Shown here: positions 58,001 to 64,000 of the stretch, piece after piece | How positions within the stretch are numbered: the first letter of the stretch is position 1 | Layout: each line of letters starts with the position of its first letter | NCBI RefSeq assembly: GCF_031583595.1 | Contig: NZ_CP134145.1 | Coordinates: 3,968,001 to 4,032,000, forward strand | Reading direction: 5' to 3' | Length of the DNA: 64,000 nucleotides | Source: Thalassotalea psychrophila | Lineage (GTDB): Bacteria > Pseudomonadota > Gammaproteobacteria > Enterobacterales > Alteromonadaceae | Program-made: the position numbers and the translations under genes | The notes under the pieces: generated by a model | Told to the model about the DNA's origin: nothing | Database searches by the model: none | Seen by the model: only the letters and a program-made list of their open reading frames with translations

Positions 58001-59936
58001 ATTTGACTTAAAAATGACTGCATCTCCTGGTGATACAGCTTGGCAATTAAAACTTGAAAGTGATGGCGGCGCTACATTTGCACAAGTTCCTTTATCAAGT
58101 AGTAATGAAGCTCATGCAGCGCCATTATTAGACACTTGGCAAACCTATACGTTTAAAATTGCAGATCTTGCGACTGCGGGCTTAGACGTAACTAAAATTG
58201 ATGTACTTATGGTATTCCCTGATTGGGGTACTGGTGAAGGTGCCGTGTACTTAATCGATAATGTGCGTTTTTCAGCTAGCGAAGAACCGCCTGTTGAACC
58301 ACCAGTAGATTCACAAATTGATCACCCATTAAACTTTGAAGCTTTGGATGTTGATTACACCCTAACCGACTTTGGTGGTAATACCTCAACATTAGCTGCC
58401 GATCCGGCAGGAGTTCATGGCACTGTTACTATGTCAGTTAAATCTGATTCTGCAGAATTATGGGCTGGTACTACTATGGGAACTGATTCTGGATTTGCAA
58501 CAGCAATTTCAATTAATCCGTCTAACACCACGAATACCATGAAAGTTTGGGTATATTCTCCAGATGCAGGTATACCGGTACGTTTGAAAATTGAAGATCA
58601 TAACGATAATACTCATACCGTTGAAACTGAAACTGTAACAACAGTTGCCAACACATGGGAAGAGCTTACTTTTGATTTCAATACTGAAGCGCCAGGGACA
58701 GAGCCTTTAATTCATGCCGACTGGGTATTTGATAAAGCTTCTATCTTCTTTAATTTCGGTACTGACGGTGCAACCGCTGGTGAGAAAACTTACTACTGGG
58801 ATGAAGTTAGCGTAGTAACATCTGGTGAGCCACCAGTAGAGCCTCCAGTTGAACCGCCTGTTGAGCCACAACCTGATGAGATTGTTATCTTCGATGAAAC
58901 CAATCGTACTGACTGGTTAGCATGGGATTGTTGTACGGGTTCTACCCCTGCAATAGCTGTTGATGACGTTGACCACGCTAATACTATGGAATTTAGTATC
59001 GGTGGCGCTACGGTAATGGGCTTTAGTGCTCGAGCAGATCATGGTGCAGTTGGTGGCATGCCATTTAACGCCAGTCCAATTACTGCCGATGGCGTGCTTA
59101 GCTTTGATTTAAAAATGACTGCATCACCTGGTGATACTGCATGGATGCTTAAAGTAGAGAGTAATAATGGTGCGAGTTTTGCCGAAGTTAATTTATCAAC
59201 GAGTCAAGAAGGTCATTCAGCGCCTATATTAGACACGTGGCAAACCTATACCTTTAACCTTGCCGATTTAGCAACAGCTGGCCTTGACACAAGTGCTATC
59301 GATGTTGTTATGGTATTCCCAGCATGGGGAACTGGCACTGGTGCGGTATATCGTATTGATAACATGGCTATTTTAAATAGTGGCAATGACGCGACACCGC
59401 CACCACCGCCAGCTTCGGGAAGCCAAATTGATTATCCATTAAACTTTGAAGCTTTGGATGTTAATTACACCCTAACTGACTTTGGTGGTACTACCTCAAC
59501 ATTAGTAGCCGATCCTGCTGGTACTCATGGCACTGTTGCTATGTCTGTTAAATCTAATACTGCCGCATTATGGGCTGGTACTACGATGGGAACTGATTCT
59601 GGATTTGCAACGCTACTTCCAATCAATCCTTCTAACACCACCAATACCATGAAAGTTTGGGTTTATTCTCCAGATGCTGGTATAGCAGTTCGGTTGAAAA
59701 TTGAAGATAGTAACGATGTTACTCATACCGTTGAAACAGAAACGTTAACCACAGTTGCAAATACTTGGGAAGAATTAACCTTTAACTTCAACAATGAAGC
59801 AACAGGTACAGAGCCTTTAATTCATGCCGACTGGGTATTTAATAAAGCTTCTATATTCTTTAACTTCGGCACCGATGGTGCAACCGCTGGTGAGAAAACT
59901 TACTACTGGGATGAAGTGAGCGTAGTAGTAAACTAA
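55029..59936 (+). CDS. Giant non-catalytic lipoprotein with two Ig-like and seven carbohydrate-binding-like domains
   Basis: 1635 aa from ATG at 55029, chosen because GGGGAAAG precedes it (a GTG 12 bp up is possible). Lipobox LALTAC. Domains by nucleotide: two cadherin/He_PIG-like domains (55164-55440, 55450-55695); an ExoP-like sandwich (55720-56170, GWGTVVAWG); Val-Asp-Pro linker; CBM4/9-like (56278-56690); an unassigned sandwich (56780-57262); second CBM4/9-like (57310-57718); two WDCC domains (57772-58275, 58875-59382) alternating with two NFEALDV domains (58318-58822, 59424-59933). PPVEP linkers separate them. I see no catalytic residues of any glycosidase. Inferred surface glycan-binding role. 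Confidence 0.85.
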   Translation: MTLVTKKVHLRKTLLTASLALALTACDGDSSSNDVEVLDDLTVATNSAPTIHSSAALTVAAGQMYTYEFVADDPDASDTVHISAETLPSWLSFEAATGLLTGTPGNSDAGEHTIVLAVSDGTDVVKQTFTITVTMPPIVITGSVITNATADIEYSYTLAATHDDDAALTFSATVLPVWLSFDGTTGILSGTPTAEDVGEHTVTLMVSDGGADIVKTFTITVSLVPVELAPPGYIFYSDNDDSFPIQYWGDTWGSDTVYTDQSTDTTYPKTLEISKSTGWGTVVAWGNDPENAIDISAYSSAKFKVKTDTFTSVEVLVQSVTLPESKEVYNLASGVDLGNGWVELEVTLPGFTDMTWFALNFIGDSGTTVFLADVYFGTLDAEPPVDPVDPVDPVDPVDPVGPVDPVDPVDPVVPVESVVNAGFDGGDTDWVMPASGSIISESDNNVFQAMVDTAGNVWDVNLSQVMTLVAGQPYTLTFKAKADVVRTIVAGLGFNHDPWTATTEDVTLTTDWVTYTYTITPEVGDDNSRVLFDMGGEAGNVYLDDISVVAVGEEPPVEPPVEPPVEPPVEPRTPGESGDGATTTTTLGVDFEGPQLTWGSFDTAKVQYVANPDTNGINTSNTSALFDIHQGDGEWIGARTEGIDNFALELANCVVKVDVYKDTISAVDVKFEKQHGDGWGSHGSISATNTVVNQWETLTFDFCHMIGLPENDDIGGFAIFPDRTNARSQNTLNYVDNITFTDGVSEPPVEPPVEPPVEPGAELVINAGFDDAASWVMPGTGAIIAEGDNNVFQATVDTAGNVWDVNLSQVMTLEAGQAYTLTFKAKADVARTIVAGLGINHDPWTATTEVVTLTTDWVTYTYTITPEAGDDNSRVLFDMGGEAGNVYLDDISVVAVGEEPPVEPPVEPPVEPPVADLVIFADNILESWPVWDCCGGSTPTLVDAGGTNGNAVEFSIGVAPTVMGFISRAVDGAINPMQYDATSITETGTVSFDLKMTASPGDTAWQLKLESDGGATFAQVPLSSSNEAHAAPLLDTWQTYTFKIADLATAGLDVTKIDVLMVFPDWGTGEGAVYLIDNVRFSASEEPPVEPPVDSQIDHPLNFEALDVDYTLTDFGGNTSTLAADPAGVHGTVTMSVKSDSAELWAGTTMGTDSGFATAISINPSNTTNTMKVWVYSPDAGIPVRLKIEDHNDNTHTVETETVTTVANTWEELTFDFNTEAPGTEPLIHADWVFDKASIFFNFGTDGATAGEKTYYWDEVSVVTSGEPPVEPPVEPPVEPQPDEIVIFDETNRTDWLAWDCCTGSTPAIAVDDVDHANTMEFSIGGATVMGFSARADHGAVGGMPFNASPITADGVLSFDLKMTASPGDTAWMLKVESNNGASFAEVNLSTSQEGHSAPILDTWQTYTFNLADLATAGLDTSAIDVVMVFPAWGTGTGAVYRIDNMAILNSGNDATPPPPPASGSQIDYPLNFEALDVNYTLTDFGGTTSTLVADPAGTHGTVAMSVKSNTAALWAGTTMGTDSGFATLLPINPSNTTNTMKVWVYSPDAGIAVRLKIEDSNDVTHTVETETLTTVANTWEELTFNFNNEATGTEPLIHADWVFNKASIFFNFGTDGATAGEKTYYWDEVSVVVN
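56290..57717 (+). repeat. Duplicated CBM4/9-like module inside the giant lipoprotein
   Basis: The segments around 56290-56690 and 57316-57717 are nearly identical in protein and largely in DNA, e.g. both contain GTTTGGGACGTTAACTTAAG. The unassigned sandwich domain sits between them. Confidence 0.8.
57772..59935 (+). repeat. Duplicated WDCC-plus-NFEALDV two-domain unit
   Basis: The unit 57772-58822 recurs at 58875-59933. The second halves are close at DNA level, e.g. AACTTTGAAGCTTTGGATGT at both 58332 and 59441 regions, indicating a recent tandem duplication. Confidence 0.8.
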
Positions 59937-59967
59937 CCCTCAAACTTTAAAAGTTGAGTATAAATAG

Positions 59968-60000
59968 AAAGGCTTACAATGCATATTGTAAGCCTTTTTT
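59968..60000 (+). terminator. Terminator of the giant lipoprotein gene
   Basis: AAAGGCTTACAAT-GCAT-ATTGTAAGCCTTT, a perfect 13-bp stem followed by TTT, 31 bp after the stop codon. Confidence 0.9.
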
Positions 60001-60152
60001 ACATCAGGGAAGATGGAATGCAAATCGCCATGGATGGCACTAGATTTGTAACATCAGGGAAGATGGAATGCAAACCGCCATGGGCCGTTCATTCACATCC
60101 GTGTGTTCACGGAAAATACAACTTCCTTGTTGAAAACGGTACTAGATTTGTA
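60001..60152 (+). repeat. Intergenic repeat element, copy A (short unit plus full unit)
   Basis: A short unit (60001-60050) and a full unit (60051-60152) both start ACATCAGGGAAGATGGAATG and end TAGATTTGTA. The full unit has an internal region with CCGTTC...ACGG and ACTTCCTTGTTGAAAACGG. A related element lies at 62522-62672. The copy abuts the T run of the preceding terminator. The 405-bp gap 59937-60341 otherwise holds operators only. Confidence 0.8.
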
Positions 60153-60196
60153 ATACGTATAAAAAAACATTCTCCACAATCTACCAAAAAACGACA

Positions 60197-60233
60197 GTGT
60201 CCATTTTAACTCACACTACCCCCCTCCTTAACG
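60197..60233 (+). promoter_or_regulatory. Weak direct-repeat pair facing the 695-aa lipoprotein gene
   Basis: GTGTCCATTTTAACT (60197-60211) and CCCTCCTTAACG (60222-60233), 22 bp apart, resemble the consensus; the second is poor. It ends 108 bp before the ATG, similar to the other promoters. Confidence 0.3.
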
Positions 60234-60247
60234 CATTTCTATTGATT

Positions 60248-60269
60248 AACTTAACAATCAAGTTAAGTT
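60248..60269. promoter_or_regulatory. Inverted repeat upstream of the 695-aa lipoprotein gene
   Basis: AACTTAAC-N6-GTTAAGTT, a perfect 8-bp dyad 72 bp before the ATG. It could be an operator for a dimeric repressor; no T run follows. Confidence 0.4.
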
Positions 60270-60341
60270 GGTATAAGCGCTTTTATATGGCCATAACGAA
60301 TTCAACAATAACTAATTCAACAAAAAAGATGACATTTACTT

Positions 60342-62429
60342 ATGATGAATATTAATTTTAAATTATCACTGCTTTTAGCCAGTTTAACTCTGGCTGGTTG
60401 TGGTGCTGATACTCCGTATGGGGATGTAAAAAAAACACCGGCTGATAGTACGCCGGTTGATAATGCCCCCATTGATAATACTCCTGTTGATAATACGCCG
60501 ATCAATAATGCGCCGACAATTACGAGTACAGCCAATGAAAATATTTCAGTAGGCGGAGCTTACAGCTACACTGTAACAACAAGTGATTCTGAAAATGATT
60601 TGTTGGCTGTTAGTGCTACAACATTACCGGTTTGGTTAAGTTTTGATAATATTACAGGCTTACTTTCTGGTACCCCTACAATTGACGATTTGGGTGAGAG
60701 TAGTGTTGTTATTACGGTAAATGATGGTGAATTTGAAACGAGCCAGTCATTTACCATTACCGTCGTTGATGAAGTTGAGCCACCAGTAGAACCGCCGGTT
60801 GAACCACCAGTAGAGCCGCCAGTAGAACCGCCGGTAGAGCCGCCGGTTGAGCCACCGGTAGAGCCACCGGTTGAACCAACAGGTGATTCGTTTTACTTTA
60901 TCTCCAGTACAGAGACTAGCGATGTTAACTTTGATGAAACGTTGATCAATGAATGGAGTACCGGCTCTCAAATAGCTGGTGATATCATTTATAATGACAT
61001 CACAAGTTGGGAAATATCCTCAGGTAGCAACTCACCTGAGGCTGGAAACTGGGGAACTGTGTTAGCGTTTGACGGCGGTATTAATGGCGACCTTAGTCTA
61101 TTCACTACTTTGCAGCTTAACCTTGCCACAACCGGTGGCTATTCTAGCTATGAAGTTGCGATTGGTGCAAATGGTGTGGTTTCAAAAGTAATCGTACCTG
61201 TTGATGACAGCAACCCTGACTGGCAAAATGTTAGCGTTGACTTGTTCGATTTTGCTTTAAACCTTTCTGCCATTGACCAAATTGCTGTCTATGGTATCGG
61301 CGGCACACCTGCTGTATCTAAAATCTATATTGCAAATTTGGCCATCTACGCTGATAAAAGCATTAGTATCGATAGCGACCTTGAAAACGACTTCGTCTTT
61401 ATCTCTTCTAGCGAGAGCGTTGTCAGCGATTTAATTGTTGATGATGACAACAATAGTGCCGTGGGTAATGTTATTTTTGGTGAATGGAGCACAGGTACTC
61501 AGATAGGTAATACTACTTATGATAATTTAAATGCTGTTGAGCTTACCGCTGGTGGTAGCTGGGGTGCTGTTCTGGCACTGCAAGGCGATATATCTGATGG
61601 TACAAACATCGATAATTATGATGTTGATCTAGCAAAATATACCAACATTAAATTTAAAGTCGCTTCATCTGGTGCTTTTGACCGATATGCAGTATCTATT
61701 GTATCAACAATTGGCGGAGCAAACCCGGCACAGGAGGTTGGTTTTGGATTAGCTGAACAAGCAGAGTGGAATGATATTGATATTAATTTACAGCAGTATG
61801 GCGTGAACTTATCTAACGTTAGTCAAATTGCGGTATTTGGCGTATACACAGATGGAGTGTCGTCAAATCAAAAATTATATATTACTGATATGACCATGTA
61901 TGACAACGGCACTAATCCAGCGGCCAAACCAAGCACAGATGATAAATTCGTACTTCTTACTTCTTCTAATGAAGATGTAGACTTACGCGTTGATGATAAT
62001 AACTTGGTAAACGAAGGCAATATCACCTTTAGCGATTGGTCTACCGGCTCAACGCTTGCCGGGGACGTTCTTTATGACGGCCTAAATGCTTTTGAAGTAA
62101 CAAAAGGAGCTGGCTGGGGCACAGTATTGGCCTTAATGGGTGATATTTATGGTGGCGTGCAAACTTATGAAATTGACGTGGCTAAATATCAAACCATTAA
62201 CTTCAAAGTGGCTGCCACAGGTTCTATGAACGCATTTACAGTAGACTTCATTGTTGATGGCGCCGAGCATAAAGTACCGTTAACTGTTTCAAGTGCTTGG
62301 TCTGAAGTAAGCATAAACATCGCGGATATACCGTTGAACATGACTAAATTAACTCAAATAGCAATATTTGGAGAAGGCGGTAATGCTGGTGATAAATTGT
62401 ATGTTACTGATTTAAACATATCAAAATAG
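60342..62429 (+). CDS. Non-catalytic lipoprotein with one Ig-like domain and three ExoP-like carbohydrate-binding domains
   Basis: 695 aa. Lipobox LTLAGC (Cys20; either of the first two ATGs may be used). A short Asp-Asn-Thr-Pro-Val/Ile linker, a cadherin/He_PIG-like domain (about residues 50-148, LPVWLSFDNITGLLSGTPT), a PPVEP linker, and three sandwich repeats of about 165 aa (about 183-345, 348-520, 533-695). Each has a W-G-x-V-L-A core: NWGTVLAF, SWGAVLAL, GWGTVLAL. The same domain type occurs once in the 1635-aa protein. No catalytic motif seen. Likely a second surface glycan-binding protein. Confidence 0.85.
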   Translation: MMNINFKLSLLLASLTLAGCGADTPYGDVKKTPADSTPVDNAPIDNTPVDNTPINNAPTITSTANENISVGGAYSYTVTTSDSENDLLAVSATTLPVWLSFDNITGLLSGTPTIDDLGESSVVITVNDGEFETSQSFTITVVDEVEPPVEPPVEPPVEPPVEPPVEPPVEPPVEPPVEPTGDSFYFISSTETSDVNFDETLINEWSTGSQIAGDIIYNDITSWEISSGSNSPEAGNWGTVLAFDGGINGDLSLFTTLQLNLATTGGYSSYEVAIGANGVVSKVIVPVDDSNPDWQNVSVDLFDFALNLSAIDQIAVYGIGGTPAVSKIYIANLAIYADKSISIDSDLENDFVFISSSESVVSDLIVDDDNNSAVGNVIFGEWSTGTQIGNTTYDNLNAVELTAGGSWGAVLALQGDISDGTNIDNYDVDLAKYTNIKFKVASSGAFDRYAVSIVSTIGGANPAQEVGFGLAEQAEWNDIDINLQQYGVNLSNVSQIAVFGVYTDGVSSNQKLYITDMTMYDNGTNPAAKPSTDDKFVLLTSSNEDVDLRVDDNNLVNEGNITFSDWSTGSTLAGDVLYDGLNAFEVTKGAGWGTVLALMGDIYGGVQTYEIDVAKYQTINFKVAATGSMNAFTVDFIVDGAEHKVPLTVSSAWSEVSINIADIPLNMTKLTQIAIFGEGGNAGDKLYVTDLNISK

Positions 62430-62493
62430 CATTGCCACAAGTTTACTTAACTGTAATAAAGTTAATCGAATTTAGTTCAAAATAGCATTAATG

Positions 62494-62521
62494 AAAGTCC
62501 AGCTGCCGCTGGACTTTTTTT
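62494..62521 (+). terminator. Terminator of the 695-aa lipoprotein gene
   Basis: AAAGTCCAGC-TGCC-GCTGGACTTT followed by TTTT, 64 bp after the stop codon. Confidence 0.92.
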
Positions 62522-62672
62522 ACATCAAGGATGAGGGAATGCAAATCGCCATGGACCGTTCCTACGCATCCATGCGTTTACGGCATACACAACTTCCTTG
62601 TTGAAAACGGCAATAGATTTGTAAATTAAGGATGAAGGAATGCAAATTTCCAGGGAGGGCTTTAAATTTGTA
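62522..62672 (+). repeat. Intergenic repeat element, copy B (full unit plus short unit)
   Basis: Full unit 62522-62624 starts ACATCAAGGATGAGGGAATG and contains ACAACTTCCTTGTTGAAAAC as in copy A; a short unit follows (to about 62672). The hairpin ACGCAT-CC-ATGCGT here replaces CACA-N4-TGTG of copy A, so the fold rather than the bases is conserved. As in copy A it directly follows a terminator T run. The rest of the 381-bp gap to the GH30 gene holds only the operator pair. Confidence 0.8.
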
Positions 62673-62674
62673 AT

Positions 62675-62710
62675 TTATCCGCCTTACCGCTGCAAGAATC
62701 CACTTTAGCG
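62675..62710 (+). promoter_or_regulatory. Direct-repeat operator facing the GH30 gene
   Basis: TTATCCGCCTTACCG (62675-62689) and GAATCCACTTTAGCG (62696-62710), cores exactly 21 bp apart. It ends 100 bp before the ATG at 62811. The first site closely matches CTAATCCGCTTTACC upstream of the GH16 laminarinase. Confidence 0.6.
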
Positions 62711-62810
62711 CAATACCATTGTTTTGATTTCCTGATCACTAGATGATGATTATTCAATCATATTTTCGAAATAGAACTGTTATGTATTTTTGCGCAGGTT
62801 AAGTATTAAG

Positions 62811-64000
62811 ATGAAAAAATTTAAAAAAAATATCGTGTTTGCGACAATATCTTCCATTACCTTTATTGGCTGTATTGTGCAAAGCCTGGCAGCACATGAG
62901 CTAAAAGTTTCGTCTGATATTAATTATCAGCTGGCAACGACTGCAGAAATATTCCTCACCAGTGAAGCCGGTGATAAAATTGCCCCACAGCAAAATCTTG
63001 CATTTATCCAAGGTAAGCCAAGTGGCACTGTGCTTGAAGTAAGGCCTGACATTGTAAAACAAAAAATTATTGGAATTGGCACTTCTTTTACCGAATCTTC
63101 TGCTTATGTTCTCGCCCATCTAGAGCAGGACAAAAGAGCCGAAGTTATGGAGAATATATATGGTGAGACGGGTGCTAATTTTTCTTTAGCTCGTACCCAT
63201 ATTGGTGCCACTGACTTTGCTGTAAACGGCAAGTATTCGTATGCCGAAGTAGCAGGAGACGTCGAGTTAAAACACTTTAACATCAATGTTGATCAAGACG
63301 GTTTCAGCAAGAAACAACATTCAGGCATAAAAGATGAGAGCTATGATCTATTACCAATGATCAAGCAAGCCTATGCCATTAAAAATAAACAAGCAGACAA
63401 AGACCTAAGAATTGTTGCATCGGCATGGACAGCTCCGCCATGGATGAAAGATATTGAAGACTGGTACATCAAACCTACGGCTGAAAATAATCATCAGGGT
63501 AGCGGTGGTAAATTAAAACCACAATATGTTTCTACCTATGCTGATTACATTGTTAAATATTTGGATGCTTATCAACAACAAGGCATCGATATTTGGGCGC
63601 TTACACCTGTTAATGAACCTCATGGCAATAGTGGTCAATGGGAAAGCATGCATTTTACTCCGCAAACGCAAAATACCTTTATCAAGGAGCACTTGGGCCC
63701 AAAACTAAAAGCAAGTCCCCATGAAGATGTAAACCTACTTATTTACGATCAAAATCGTGATGGTATAGAGCATTGGACCGATGAAATTCTAGGCGATAAA
63801 GAAACAGCTCCCTATGTTTATGGTACGGCGGTGCATTGGTATGAAAGTAGTGTTGAAGTAAATGAAGATGTATTTGATCGAGTTCATGAAAAGTTCCCAG
63901 ACTTTTCAATTATTCATACCGAAGGTACTATTGATGATTTAGGCAAAGTTGCCCCCAATGGCATTTTAGATCCGGTTAACTTTACCGAAAAAAACTGGTT
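62811..64000 (+). CDS. GH30 family glycoside hydrolase, partial (C-terminus beyond window)
   Basis: I translated 396 codons from ATG at 62811 to the right edge. Signal peptide MKKFKKNIVFATISSITFIG, with a possible lipobox (FIGC, Cys21) or cleavage after SLAA. The GH30 barrel shows IIGIGTSFTESSAYVL, FSLARTHIGATDF, SAWTAPPWMK, acid/base Glu269 in LTPVNEPHGNS and nucleophile Glu371 in SIIHTEGTIDD. GH30 members include beta-1,6-glucanases and beta-glucosidases; in a laminarin region removal of beta-1,6 branches is the likely task. The last domain and stop are not in the window. Confidence 0.92.
   Translation, partial: MKKFKKNIVFATISSITFIGCIVQSLAAHELKVSSDINYQLATTAEIFLTSEAGDKIAPQQNLAFIQGKPSGTVLEVRPDIVKQKIIGIGTSFTESSAYVLAHLEQDKRAEVMENIYGETGANFSLARTHIGATDFAVNGKYSYAEVAGDVELKHFNINVDQDGFSKKQHSGIKDESYDLLPMIKQAYAIKNKQADKDLRIVASAWTAPPWMKDIEDWYIKPTAENNHQGSGGKLKPQYVSTYADYIVKYLDAYQQQGIDIWALTPVNEPHGNSGQWESMHFTPQTQNTFIKEHLGPKLKASPHEDVNLLIYDQNRDGIEHWTDEILGDKETAPYVYGTAVHWYESSVEVNEDVFDRVHEKFPDFSIIHTEGTIDDLGKVAPNGILDPVNFTEKNW

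Noticed and set aside
60001..62672. Repeats that could suggest a CRISPR array
   Set aside because: Only two dispersed copies with different unit order, no regular short repeat-spacer pattern and no cas genes.

Overview
The window looks like a chromosomal segment of a marine, AT-rich gammaproteobacterium of the order Alteromonadales, most likely Colwelliaceae (Colwellia or Thalassotalea-like). The basis is the synteny of rpmE-priA-ftsN-hslV-hslU and rraA, a small protein resembling the TIGR02922 family, and gene content typical of that group. The genus is an inference. I saw no rRNA, tRNA, CRISPR array, insertion sequence or prophage. Both ends cut genes: cysI at the left and a GH30 glycosidase at the right.

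Positions 1-32.5 kb are mostly housekeeping genes, mainly on the minus strand. In order: cysJI; an outer-membrane protein, a DUF2333 protein and a copper chaperone; a phage-shock (psp) locus behind a good sigma-54 promoter; dusA and zur; dnaB; the stationary-phase set prkA-yeaH-spoVR; an ECF sigma factor with a transmembrane partner and a DUF4097 protein; ybaN and yehS; hslVU; ftsN; priA; rpmE; rraA. A soxR gene diverges from a small ORF plus a VOC protein and is separated from them by a near-perfect SoxR-type promoter. An OmpA-like lipoprotein, hutI and a LytTR two-component pair follow.

Positions 32.6-64 kb form a beta-1,3-glucan (laminarin-type) utilisation region. The minus-strand unit holds a GH16 lipoprotein with a malectin-like domain, a giant glycan phosphorylase and two GH17 enzymes without signal peptides. 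It runs into the LytTR sensor and regulator. Divergent from it are a GH16 laminarinase with three accessory domains, a TonB-dependent receptor and a clan GH-A lipoprotein. Further right are two large surface lipoproteins that look like non-catalytic glycan-binding proteins (1635 and 695 aa) and a GH30 enzyme. Interspersed are a metalloprotease with a leucine-rich-repeat segment, a LysR regulator, a VOC protein and a multidomain di-heme lipoprotein. The inferred scheme is surface binding and cutting by the lipoproteins, TonB-dependent import, and cytoplasmic trimming by GH17 followed by phosphorolysis.

The most interesting signal is a tandem direct repeat, roughly TCCGCTTTACC, spaced 21-22 bp. 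It lies upstream of six transcription units in this half, including the di-heme gene, and each pair faces its gene. Three pairs are clear and three are weaker. Spacing and core resemble LytTR-type operators, and a LytTR regulator is encoded at the end of the glucan unit. This points to a two-component-controlled beta-glucan regulon that includes candidate SusE/F-like glycan-binding lipoproteins.
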